Of a stretch of 64,000 nt of DNA, positions 44,816-52,298 are shown in pieces. Below the pieces are notes generated by a model. The model was given only the letters and a program-made list of their open reading frames with translations. It had not been told where the DNA came from and made no database searches. The stretch comes from a virus. A program made the translations under genes and the position numbers. Within the stretch, counting starts at the first letter, position 1. Every line of letters begins with the position of its first letter. Location: IMG/VR virus record IMGVR_UViG_3300019776_000564, positions 1 through 64,000 of that record; one strand, given 5' to 3'.

Positions 44816-44900
44816 GTCGTTTGATTCCACTCTGGGAAGTGGTAGGGGCTGTAACCCCCGAGTCGTTGACTGCGTGGTTCGATTCCATCAAACGGCACCA
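44816..44900 (+). tRNA. tRNA-Tyr-like (GTA), unusual fold
   Basis: 85 nt, the length of tRNA-Tyr, with anticodon GTA (44851-44853) in loop CTGTAAC on a GGGG/CCCC stem, a variable arm AGTC-GTT-GACT, and 3' end AAACGGC-A-CCA. The T-stem pairs poorly (one mismatch, one G-T), and the 5' GTCGTTTGAT can pair over 10 bp with the 3' ATCAAACGGC. The D-arm is ambiguous. May be functional or decaying. Confidence 0.65.
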
Positions 44901-44905
44901 AATAT

Positions 44906-44982
44906 TGGTGATTAGCTCAGTCGGATAGAGCATCCGCCTTCTAAGCGGATGGTCACAGGTTCAAGTCCTGTATCACCAACCA
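44906..44982 (+). tRNA. tRNA-Arg (TCT)
   Basis: Acceptor TGGTGAT/ATCACCA, anticodon stem TCCGC/GCGGA, anticodon TCT at 44940-44942, T-arm ACAGG-TTCAAGT-CCTGT, discriminator A and encoded CCA. Reads AGA, a codon common in phage genes but rare in many hosts. Confidence 0.93.
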
Positions 44983-44986
44983 GACA

Positions 44987-45013
44987 AAAGCCCCTTAAGT
45001 AAGGGGCTTTTTG
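44987..45013. terminator. Bidirectional terminator after the tRNAs
   Basis: AAAGCCCCTTA pairs with TAAGGGGCTTT, with A's before and T's after. It serves the rightward tRNA transcript and the convergent helicase gene. Confidence 0.88.
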
Positions 45014-45031
45014 TTGTCTGAAAATCACTGC

Positions 45032-46726
45032 TTATATAGAGAGCTTTTTCAGACCAAAGGATTCAAAGTCGAACGACTTTACGATGTTCTCCCCAAATCC
45101 CGGCGTCTCCTGAATGATTCTCAGGCACTCTCTGCTGTGACTGTTAGTGTGGTTGTTCCAGTTGTCGTTGAACATGACGACAAAGCACACGTTCGGGCCT
45201 GATTTTTTAGAGCGAAGACCTCGACCGATTCTCTGGCGAACAGCCACTTCCGCTTTGCCGCCTCCAGCGAGAATAACCATCCCAACGGATGGAACGTCAA
45301 CGCCGACATCAAGAATGGTTGTACCGATCAGAACATCAAGCTTGCCGGCTCCGAGCATATCCAGAGCTTTCTGACGTTCCTCCTGCGAGTCCTCACCTCT
45401 AATGAACTCAGCACGAAGACCTGCCGCTTTGAGAAGATTCTTGAGGATGTCGCCGTGATCAGTGCGCTGGACAAGAATCATGGTGGTCAAACCATATTTC
45501 TTGGCCTCAATTGCGTGCTTCAGGATCTGGGTATTCCGACCCGGGTTCTTAACGATCCCGCGCTCGTAAGCTACAGGGAAAGCAGAGCCTCTGTTTACGC
45601 CCGCGCATGGAGTGCTATCAACGAACTTGAAGTATGGCGTGGCGAGAATGCCCTTATCGATAAGCTCCTTCTCCGAGACTCGAATGCCGATCGTACCTGC
45701 GACGGCTGCCAATCTCATGTTCGCTTCCTGCGAATCCTTCATGTTTGGGGTCGCAGTAAGTGCCAGGCGATAGTTGGCGTTCGTCATGGCATTACAGAGG
45801 TCGAAGAACCCGGTGCCGGATACTTCATGAGCCTCTTCGAGGGTCAGAAAGCCTATGCACTCAAGGAACTTAACCGTTTCGGCTCTTACCTTGGCTTTCT
45901 TGTCTGCCGTCGCTTGAGCCTTCGTTCTTACCTCGCGCTCATCAATGGCATACTTCTCGTTTACCTTTTTCTTGAGATATTCGATCTTGTCCAGAACGGA
46001 TTTATCGGCTTTTCTCAGAAGGGCCGGGTTGACTGGAAGGTTTGCCTTTTTCAGAACCTCTTCGATCTTCTTATCCAGCATAGAAACATGCTTGTCCAAG
46101 AGTCGGTTTAGCTCGATCTCAAACGAGGACTCTTCCATTCTTGATACGAGGGTATCAACGATGGCGAAGTTCACGCCATTTGGTTGAGGGTTCCAGTGAC
46201 CATCACCTAGAAAACCGATCGGTCTAGATGATTTGACCGATTTGTACCCTTTAGCCATCTGGTACATAAGCGATTTTCGAGTGGTGATGAACAGTGTGGG
46301 TAGATTCAAGCGCTCACAGCACAATTTAAAGATCTCAGACTTACCCCCACCCGTTGCCACTTGCGCTGTCATGCGCTGTAGCTGCACCAGACGCTGCATC
46401 GTCTTCGTTTGATAGTCGTATCGCGGGTCAGCAGGGAAGTCGCTCACAACGGGCTGTAGAGGGCCGGCAGGGTCTGGAACGACTTTGCCTTTTACGATCA
46501 CTCTGTAGCCATGTTTCTCCAGAGTATTTCTTACCAGTCTAACGAAGCCGGTAGGGAAGAAGTCTTTGCTCATATCGAACATTGAGCCATGAGCTACGCC
46601 CATGCCTTTGATACCACTCTCAATCTTGTAGGAGAGCAGTTCGTTCACGATAAGCCTTGCATTGCGATCTGGCTCGATCAGTCTCGCCCGCACAGCGTTG
46701 TGGACGATTTTCAAAGTTTTGGACAT
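45032..46726 (-). CDS. SF2 helicase (DEAD/DEAH, UvsW-like)
   Basis: 564 aa, leftward. Walker A VATGGGKSE (about 123-131), motif II LEEAHE (a DEAH variant), motif III LALTATP, and C-terminal QRIGRGLRSKKSGPN (motif VI). The 120-residue N-terminal part with RYDYQTKTMQRLVQLQRM just before the P-loop is a Q-motif-like region as in UvsW and type III restriction-type helicases. Expected to unwind or branch-migrate DNA during replication and repair. It is single-gene, convergent with the tRNA cluster and divergent from the ParB cluster. Confidence 0.88.
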   Translation of the reverse strand: MSKTLKIVHNAVRARLIEPDRNARLIVNELLSYKIESGIKGMGVAHGSMFDMSKDFFPTGFVRLVRNTLEKHGYRVIVKGKVVPDPAGPLQPVVSDFPADPRYDYQTKTMQRLVQLQRMTAQVATGGGKSEIFKLCCERLNLPTLFITTRKSLMYQMAKGYKSVKSSRPIGFLGDGHWNPQPNGVNFAIVDTLVSRMEESSFEIELNRLLDKHVSMLDKKIEEVLKKANLPVNPALLRKADKSVLDKIEYLKKKVNEKYAIDEREVRTKAQATADKKAKVRAETVKFLECIGFLTLEEAHEVSGTGFFDLCNAMTNANYRLALTATPNMKDSQEANMRLAAVAGTIGIRVSEKELIDKGILATPYFKFVDSTPCAGVNRGSAFPVAYERGIVKNPGRNTQILKHAIEAKKYGLTTMILVQRTDHGDILKNLLKAAGLRAEFIRGEDSQEERQKALDMLGAGKLDVLIGTTILDVGVDVPSVGMVILAGGGKAEVAVRQRIGRGLRSKKSGPNVCFVVMFNDNWNNHTNSHSRECLRIIQETPGFGENIVKSFDFESFGLKKLSI

Positions 46727-46806
46727 AGATCACTTCCACTATTAGGTGTCAACCGCTATTGTACAACCACTGTAAGGTTATCAACCAACACTAACAAGGC
46801 AAACCA

Positions 46807-47592
46807 ATGATTGACGACGATTTCTCCGATCTTGACGACCTGGAAATGAACCTCAACGACCTCGCCGCTGTAAATGAGGCAATCGAAAAGGCCAAGATCG
46901 TACCTACAACAGAGATGGACGTTGAGTATGCAAACCCTCACGACCTTCTACCGAACCCCTGGAATCCAAACTCTGTAGACCCGGTAAACCAAGCAAAGCT
47001 TGAGAACTCCATCAAGCGTGATGGCATCAAGCGCCCTATCGTTGTTCGTCAGCTTGATAACGGCGATTTCCAGATCATCGGCGGTCAGCACCGAACAGAA
47101 GCAGCTATTGAGCTTGGCATGAAGAAAGTGCCAATCATCAACAGAGGCAAGATCAGCGATGCAGAGGCGAAGAAAGAAACGCTTCTGGACAACTATCGAT
47201 ACGGCTCAGACAACCTTGATCGACTGTCCGCCCTTCTGAGTGACCCTGAGATTGGCGACGCCGCTACCCTGCTCGACACTATGCCTATCGATGAAGAGGA
47301 ACTGGCCGAATACTTCAGCCACGTAACCTCTGAAAACATAGATATGGAGATCGAAGACGCTTTGGATGACGGCACAAAATCGGACGATGAAGACGACGAT
47401 GTTGTAGATTTGAGTACCGGCAAGCCTCTGAGAACTCACCAGATTATTCGGTTCCGCGTTTCAATCGAAGATCAGACAAAACTGGCTGAACTGCTGAAGA
47501 AGGTAAAGATTGACGAGGGCTATGTGACCTCAGACGACCTTACCAATGATGGTGACGCTTTGATTCACATGCTGAGAGATCAGTTTGAATGA
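46807..47592 (+). CDS. ParB-like nuclease-domain protein (first of two)
   Basis: 261 aa. Residues 40-125 are a ParB/Srx-fold N-domain: DLLPNPWNPN, NSIKRDGIKRPIVVRQLDNGDF, IIGGQHRTEAAIELGMKKVPII (GGQHR at 92-96, the CTP-binding motif). The C-terminal half is acidic (DEDDDVVDLSTG) without the ParB helix-turn-helix core. Such truncated ParB domains in phages are tied to DNA binding, nuclease or modification functions. It starts a rightward unit with two small genes, a second ParB-like gene and an ABC ATPase. Confidence 0.85.
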   Translation: MIDDDFSDLDDLEMNLNDLAAVNEAIEKAKIVPTTEMDVEYANPHDLLPNPWNPNSVDPVNQAKLENSIKRDGIKRPIVVRQLDNGDFQIIGGQHRTEAAIELGMKKVPIINRGKISDAEAKKETLLDNYRYGSDNLDRLSALLSDPEIGDAATLLDTMPIDEEELAEYFSHVTSENIDMEIEDALDDGTKSDDEDDDVVDLSTGKPLRTHQIIRFRVSIEDQTKLAELLKKVKIDEGYVTSDDLTNDGDALIHMLRDQFE

Positions 47593-47756
47593 CCAATCAA
47601 AGCGAAAAGAACTCGGTAGAAGAAAGAATACGCCGGCGAGAAATTATCGAAAAGGCGGCTCAGAAAGCCAGAGAAAAAGAAGAACGAAGACCGATGAACC
47701 CGGACTACGACTTCTCCTGGGAAAACACCAATTTCGAGAGAAACGACTATGACTGA
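47589..47756 (+). CDS. Small charged protein, 55 aa, between the ParB genes
   Basis: ATG 47589 overlaps the preceding TGA, and the next ATG lies 8 nt before its stop. Highly charged helix (NSVEERIRRREIIEKAAQKA), then an aromatic acidic tail (PDYDFSWENTNFERNDYD). Could be a partner or linker of the ParB proteins. No family recognised. Confidence 0.6.
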   Translation: MTNQSEKNSVEERIRRREIIEKAAQKAREKEERRPMNPDYDFSWENTNFERNDYD

Positions 47757-48441
47757 AGCCTACCAAAAGAAAGACGAGATCTGGTCTATTGACCGCCTTG
47801 TCCCTTATGCAATGAACAGCAAGAAGCACGACCCTAAACAGGTCGCTAAAATTGCTGCGTCCATCAGCAAGCACGGGTGGACTACAAGGATCATCGTTGA
47901 GCCGGATGGGACGATCATTGCGGGCCATGGTCGACGACTAGCGGCAATCGATCTGATGCAGGAGAAGGTTCCAGTTACAGTCCTTCACGGTATCAGCAAG
48001 GAGCAAGCAAAAGCTCTGCGGATCATCGACAACAAGACGAACGAAGGTGGTCACGACACTGCGATCCTCAGTCAGGAGCTTAAAGAGCTTATTCTGGAAG
48101 ATGGCATTGATATGAGTGACTTCTTCGATGTCCGGGATCTGAGCTTCGCCATTGAAGATCTTGGCGAACTGGATATGGAAAGTCTCAGTCCTGATATCAC
48201 ACCAGAAGTTGCTGAGCAAACCACCAGAACCGAGCAGCAAATCGAAGAGACTGATGAGAACGAGGTTAGCCTTACAAAGGCAATCGGCATCAGCAGAATC
48301 AGTGGTTCGCAGGCGAGAGAAATGAAGCGCTATGTCGGCTTTGCTCAGGACTACTACAACTGCGACCCAGCAGAAGCGATGCTGAGAGCGTTGGAAGACT
48401 GGTATAGCGGCAATAAGCTGGATGAGGATGACTGCAAATGA
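47749..48441 (+). CDS. ParB-like nuclease-domain protein (second)
   Basis: 230 aa. ParB/Srx core in residues 10-85: WSIDRLVPYAMNSKKHDPKQ, SISKHGWTTRIIVEPDGTII, AGHGRRLAAIDLM (GHGRR at 59-63), VPVTVL. The following helices (LRIIDNKTNEGGHDTAIL) match the usual ParB-like N-x-x-xDxA segment. A C-terminal region of about 100 residues is unknown. Overlaps the ABC ATPase gene by 4 nt. Confidence 0.85.
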   Translation: MTEAYQKKDEIWSIDRLVPYAMNSKKHDPKQVAKIAASISKHGWTTRIIVEPDGTIIAGHGRRLAAIDLMQEKVPVTVLHGISKEQAKALRIIDNKTNEGGHDTAILSQELKELILEDGIDMSDFFDVRDLSFAIEDLGELDMESLSPDITPEVAEQTTRTEQQIEETDENEVSLTKAIGISRISGSQAREMKRYVGFAQDYYNCDPAEAMLRALEDWYSGNKLDEDDCK

Positions 48442-49073
48442 CCACATATACAGTAAACAAGTCCTTTTCCAGCAACGTTGTTCGTAGCCGGCGTGTCCTT
48501 GAGGTTGCAGAAGGCTTTGGTCTTGGCCTTGAGGACAAGGACTTTACCGTATACAAGGACTTCAAGATCGATGTCAGTCAGGGTGATGTTGTGTATATCA
48601 CAGGGCAGTCTGGTTCGGGTAAGTCTCTCCTGCTTAAGGAGCTTGCAAAGCAGATCTCCGAAGAGCAGTCGGTAGCAGATATCGACCTCGTTAAGTACCA
48701 AGAGATCCCTTTGATTGACCAAATCGGTTCGAGCACCGATGAAGCCATTCAAATCCTCAGCCTAGCCGGCCTGAACGACGCATACCTGCTTGTTCGTAAG
48801 CCAAGCGAGTTGTCTGACGGGCAGCGCTATCGCTTCCGTATCGCGCTCCTGATGCAGTCAGGTTGCAAGGTCTGGATTGCAGATGAATTTGGCGCTGTTC
48901 TCGACCGTGTAACCGCTAAGGTTGTGGCTTTTAACCTTCGCAAGCAGGCTGCAAAGGTTGGGGCTACAGTGATCGTTGCTACCACACACAAAGACCTCAG
49001 AGACGAGCTTGCGCCCACTATCTATGTGGACAAACGTTTCAAGGACAAAATCAACGTTGAGGTGGCGGAATGA
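48438..49073 (+). CDS. ABC-type ATPase without membrane partner
   Basis: 211 aa. Walker A GQSGSGKS (56-63), signature ELSDGQRYRF (124-133), Walker B KVWIADEFGAVLD (144-156) and H-loop ATTH (181-184) are all present. No transmembrane permease is nearby, so it is not a normal transporter; soluble ABC ATPases act on DNA or in protein complexes. Its gene is fused by 4-nt overlaps to a ParB-like gene and to the next gene, and lies near a GNAT enzyme. Confidence 0.85.
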   Translation: MTTYTVNKSFSSNVVRSRRVLEVAEGFGLGLEDKDFTVYKDFKIDVSQGDVVYITGQSGSGKSLLLKELAKQISEEQSVADIDLVKYQEIPLIDQIGSSTDEAIQILSLAGLNDAYLLVRKPSELSDGQRYRFRIALLMQSGCKVWIADEFGAVLDRVTAKVVAFNLRKQAAKVGATVIVATTHKDLRDELAPTIYVDKRFKDKINVEVAE

Positions 49074-49423
49074 AATTTCGCAAAAAGCCTGTTGTGATTG
49101 AAGCAACTCAGTGGTTCAAGAACGGCGATCACCCGCTTGATCATGACCCTATCGGAATCGCCAACCCGTCAAGCGTGGACTTGGCTAAGTACGACGAATA
49201 CAAGCAGTTTGAAGGCAAGGTTGTTCGCTATTTCAGAGATCCATATACCGCTGGCAGCAGCATTTGTAAGCACTGCGGTGAAACCATGCACAATCATGGT
49301 TGGATCGATACTTTGGAAGGCGGTCACATCGTCTGCCCGGGTGACTGGATCATCACCGGAGTAGCGAACGAAAAATACCCGTGCAAACCTGACATTTTTG
49401 AAGCCACATACGAGAAGGTATGA
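49070..49423 (+). CDS. Conserved phage protein of unknown function, 117 aa
   Basis: MKFRKKPVVIEATQWF ... WIDTLEGGHIVCPGDWIITGVANEKYPCKPDIFEATYEKV. The N-terminal KKPVVIEA-x-Q-W and the 'W-I-x-T-x-E-G ... GDWIITG-v ... YPCKPDIF' ending are a phage-wide family that I recall without function. CKHCGETMHNH in the middle may bind metal. Overlaps neighbours by 4 nt on both sides. Confidence 0.78.
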   Translation: MKFRKKPVVIEATQWFKNGDHPLDHDPIGIANPSSVDLAKYDEYKQFEGKVVRYFRDPYTAGSSICKHCGETMHNHGWIDTLEGGHIVCPGDWIITGVANEKYPCKPDIFEATYEKV

Positions 49424-49704
49424 TCATGAAGCACGAAAAATTCGCAATCTGGCTGTCCGGGTTTACCGATCTGAACATGGGCAATGTGCCAACAAAAGAA
49501 CAGTGGGATCTGATCACTGAAAGGCTGGCGGAATGCTTTGACGAAGTTCAGGAGCTTTCCGTAAAGCAGCAGTACCGTTCTCCAACCTATGGGTTATTTG
49601 CAGGTCAACCTTCTGACGCTCTCTTGAGAGCTACCTCAGTGGCTGATGCGATTTCACTGGCTGCATCAACTGCCTCTGCTGTCACAAATACTGCCAAACG
49701 ATAG
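49420..49704 (+). CDS. Hypothetical protein, 94 aa
   Basis: ATG 49420 overlaps the upstream TGA; ATG 49426 is in frame. FAIWLSGFTDLNMGNVPTKEQWDLITERLAE, then an Ala/Ser-rich end. Resembles small phage proteins with a 'W-L-x-G-F-x-D-x-x' start. Function unknown. Terminator follows. Confidence 0.68.
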   Translation: MIMKHEKFAIWLSGFTDLNMGNVPTKEQWDLITERLAECFDEVQELSVKQQYRSPTYGLFAGQPSDALLRATSVADAISLAASTASAVTNTAKR

Positions 49705-49730
49705 GCAAAACTTACACAAAGCCTAATCAA

Positions 49731-49757
49731 AAAGGTACTCTTTACAGAGTACCTTTT
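49731..49757 (+). terminator. Rho-independent terminator
   Basis: AAAGGTACTC pairs with GAGTACCTTT around TTTACA, followed by T's. A new unit starts at 49778. Confidence 0.75.
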
Positions 49758-49777
49758 CCGTATCTGGAGCAGAGCAA

Positions 49778-50116
49778 ATGTCAGAACTAATCAAAGTGGA
49801 TTTCAAGGAACGCAAGGTTGTCAATCGAGTAGACCTTGAAGCTCCGGTGCCGGAGTGGTCTGCTAAGAAAGATCCATACTTCAAGGGTTTCATTGAAGGC
49901 ATCATCCTTAGCGCAGAAGAAATGCACAAAAGCGGTGGTGATTGGCGTCGAATGGTCATCGTGCTTCAGGATGAAACGTCTTTAGAGGGCGATGTGTGCA
50001 TTACTCTTTGGGACAAGAACGTTGTTACGGATGAGCAGGCTTCGGATATTCTGATGATTGCCTGTAACAAGATCGACATCAGAGCGGAGGAGAAAGCCTC
50101 ATATGAAGAATCCTGA
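49778..50116 (+). CDS. Hypothetical protein, 112 aa
   Basis: Short beta start (MSELIKVDFKERKVVNRVDL), then FIEGIILSAEEMHKSGGDWRRMVIVLQDE. No family recognised. It overlaps the GNAT gene by 14 nt and carries its ribosome-binding site (GGAGGAG). Confidence 0.68.
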   Translation: MSELIKVDFKERKVVNRVDLEAPVPEWSAKKDPYFKGFIEGIILSAEEMHKSGGDWRRMVIVLQDETSLEGDVCITLWDKNVVTDEQASDILMIACNKIDIRAEEKASYEES

Positions 50117-50984
50117 ATTTGAAACGGTAATCGAGCTTAACCCGTCCGCTAAACCAAGATTTTCCTTGCTTGATGGGATGCGAGTAGAGAGAGGAACAAA
50201 AGATGATTGGGCGATGCTTCATGACCTTCATTACAAGGCTGAGAACCTACCTGCCGGCCCTCGTTTTTGGCGCTGCGTCACTGCTGATGGCGACCTCGTT
50301 GGTATCGTTGTGCTTAGCACCGTCAGCCTACTACTCGCCCCGCGTCATCAGGTATTCCCGAAGCTCAAACCTGGCAAAGACAGCCATTTTACTAACGTCC
50401 ACCGGGCCACGTTTCTAAACGCGAACTTTAAGCGAGCAGCAAGGATCGTTACGGACACGATGTACCGCGGTATTGGTGTTGCATACAGAATGGTAAACCT
50501 TGCCATGAGGATGGAAGGGATGAGGTTCATCGAGATTCAATCCTCGATGTCCAAGTTCAACCCATTCGATGTAAAGGCCGGGTTCAAGCACGCTCACCTG
50601 AAACCAGCGGCAGCTTATGAGCAGGGTCTGAAATTCATGCGATCCCAGTTCAAAGCTCACCCTGCGGATCATCAAGCGATCATGACCGAGCTTAATAGCT
50701 TCAGTCCTGCTCACCAGAAGCGTGTGATGACAGCCATGCAAGAGTTCTATTACCGCCACAGCGCGCGTGAGAAGACAGGGAGCAACCTCAATGCGGGTAC
50801 GAGTAAAGTACAAGCGATGGCCGCCCCACACCTTCTCAGGGAGCTTCAGCAGCTTGTGTTCGCGAGTCCAGTTTATGGGATCTGGGAGAACCCGGATCTA
50901 GGTAAAGAAATTCCACAATCGCTTCCACTCCGGGCTTTTGATTTGCAAGGCCCGAATCAACCACTGAGGTTAGATCTGCTATGA
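50103..50984 (+). CDS. GNAT-superfamily protein (acetyltransferase-like), 293 aa
   Basis: ATG 50103 with GGAGGAG 11 nt upstream. The N-terminal 170 residues follow the GNAT fold: MLHDLHYKAENLPAGPRFWRCV, DLVGIVVLSTV strand, NANFKRAARIVTDTMYRGIGVAYRMVNLAMR (R-G-x-G-x-A, the acetyl-CoA loop, about 130-145), then IEIQSS. The C-terminal 120 residues are unknown. Proximity to two ParB-like proteins and a soluble ABC ATPase recalls DNA-modification modules; phage Mu Mom, which modifies adenine, also has a GNAT fold. Confidence 0.65.
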   Translation: MKNPEFETVIELNPSAKPRFSLLDGMRVERGTKDDWAMLHDLHYKAENLPAGPRFWRCVTADGDLVGIVVLSTVSLLLAPRHQVFPKLKPGKDSHFTNVHRATFLNANFKRAARIVTDTMYRGIGVAYRMVNLAMRMEGMRFIEIQSSMSKFNPFDVKAGFKHAHLKPAAAYEQGLKFMRSQFKAHPADHQAIMTELNSFSPAHQKRVMTAMQEFYYRHSAREKTGSNLNAGTSKVQAMAAPHLLRELQQLVFASPVYGIWENPDLGKEIPQSLPLRAFDLQGPNQPLRLDLL

Positions 50985-51322
50985 AACCGTTGACCACAAA
51001 ACAGCGTCACCTGATTAAAGTGATCGTCATGGGGAACCTTGATGTATCGGGGAACCGGATCTCGAATGTGGATATCTATCAGATCCAATCGAGGGTTCCG
51101 TATCAGACAACCCGGGAGTCACTGATGTGCAGCCTACCTATCCTTGAGAAGCAGGGATGGATAGTGAAGGCAGGTAAAGATAACCGGGACGGTAGAATGA
51201 AGCAGACCTGGGAACCAACAGCTTTAGCTATCCGGGTTGTTAATCCATCTCCAGTTTCTAAGGAACCGGAGTATGTAGAGATCGATGGGGATGATGATGT
51301 GGTTTTGTTGGAACTGACTTGA
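50981..51322 (+). CDS. Winged-helix-like small protein, 113 aa
   Basis: ATGA overlap with the GNAT gene. Residues 1-80 resemble a MarR/DprA-type winged helix (TTKQRHLIKVIVMGNLDVSG; QTTRESLMCSLPILEKQGWI, then VKAGKDNRDGRMKQTWEPT as the wing). The rest is a Pro-rich acidic tail (IDGDDDVVLLELT). A DNA-binding regulator is plausible. Last gene before the packaging module. Confidence 0.6.
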   Translation: MKPLTTKQRHLIKVIVMGNLDVSGNRISNVDIYQIQSRVPYQTTRESLMCSLPILEKQGWIVKAGKDNRDGRMKQTWEPTALAIRVVNPSPVSKEPEYVEIDGDDDVVLLELT

Positions 51323-51399
51323 TCCGGGTGCCTGCTTTCCCTTTATTAAGCTTGTTCTTTTAAGCTTGTATCTTACAAGTTGTTAAAAGGGACAAGCAG

Positions 51400-51405
51400 T
51401 ATAAT
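51400..51405 (+). promoter_or_regulatory. TATAAT box upstream of the packaging genes
   Basis: A perfect TATAAT lies in the only gap (51323-51575) before the terminase genes. The upstream segment can fold (GCTTGT/ACAAGC and CTTGT/ACAAG arms, 51350-51398). A convincing -35 is not seen at 16-18 nt; TTGTTA is 14 nt away. Candidate late-region promoter. Confidence 0.4.
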
Positions 51406-51539
51406 CTTACAGAGCAAGGGCTAAAGCAATAGGTACTTGAAATAAAGTCTGAATCCCGACGAAATACCTGCAAATGGCTCTCATTTGACAATTCCGGGAT
51501 CGGCTGATCCAATGATGGCCATTACTTAAGTGATCCATT

Positions 51540-51573
51540 AGGCAGAGAGCCATACCCTCTGCCTACCTTTTTG
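51540..51573 (+). terminator. Hairpin just before the small terminase gene
   Basis: AGGCAGAG (51540-51547) pairs with CTCTGCCT (51557-51564), followed by ACCTTTTT. It may insulate the packaging module from the preceding unit. Confidence 0.6.
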
Positions 51574-51575
51574 CG

Positions 51576-52298
51576 ATGGATACCATGACAGAAAACACAG
51601 AAAAACCTGCATCCGGCGTTGATGATGACGAAAAGTCCAAACGCCTGACGCCTCGCGAATACGCCAGAGCCAAGCAAATGTGGCAGTCCGGCGATTACAG
51701 CCTCAAGGAAATCTCCGACACCGTTGGCGTAAGTGCCACTGCTCTCAGTCGCCGGTTTAAGCGAGACAGCGTTTCCAAAGGCTCTGATGCCAAAAAGGTT
51801 TCGGCCGCAGTCAAGCGCGCCATCGAAAAGACCAGTGCGGCTCAGGCTGAAGAACTGGCTTCTACGGCGCACGACATCAAAATGTTGGCTCTGAAATCAA
51901 TCGAGCTATTCAACAAGAAGAACTATGCGGACGTAGTTGCCTGTATTAAGGCGAATCGACCATTGGCCGAAATTCAGGGCGACTTGAAAGCTTTGAAAAT
52001 CGCCTCTGAAATCGTCAGCATGAACTACGGCACCGGTGCCAGGATTCTGGGTCTCGACCAAGACCTCAATTCTGACGACCAACTGCCGGAACTCGTCATT
52101 AACCTGATGACCGAGAATGATGTCGCCGAGCTTCGTGAGCAGCAGCGCCGTGAAGAGTTGGAGGCAAACGGTGAAATTGATGACGATGACCTGCTCGGTA
52201 CAGAGCTAAGCTCGGACGATCTTGATGCACTTGATGCGGCGCTTGACGAGGACGATGACGACATTGTTGTCGAAGGCGACGACCCGGCGGTGACCTAA
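51576..52298 (+). CDS. Terminase small subunit (putative)
   Basis: 240 aa directly before the large terminase with a 1-nt overlap. Residues 25-60 contain a helix-turn-helix (YARAKQMWQSGDYSLKEISD; TVGVSATALSRRFK) like small terminases that recognise the packaging site. A central helical stretch follows, then a very acidic C-terminus (DDDLLGTELSSDDLDALDAA). ATG 51585 is an alternative start. The small subunit binds viral DNA and hands it to the motor. Confidence 0.8.
   Translation: MDTMTENTEKPASGVDDDEKSKRLTPREYARAKQMWQSGDYSLKEISDTVGVSATALSRRFKRDSVSKGSDAKKVSAAVKRAIEKTSAAQAEELASTAHDIKMLALKSIELFNKKNYADVVACIKANRPLAEIQGDLKALKIASEIVSMNYGTGARILGLDQDLNSDDQLPELVINLMTENDVAELREQQRREELEANGEIDDDDLLGTELSSDDLDALDAALDEDDDDIVVEGDDPAVT

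Noticed and set aside
44677-44901. Leftward 74-codon frame across the tRNA genes
   Set aside because: It lies entirely on tRNA and tRNA-like sequence.
45455-46111. 218-codon rightward frame within the helicase gene
   Set aside because: Antisense to the SF2 helicase, whose motifs are intact on the other strand.
48438-49073. Membrane transporter
   Set aside because: All ATPase motifs are present, but no permease or binding protein is encoded nearby.
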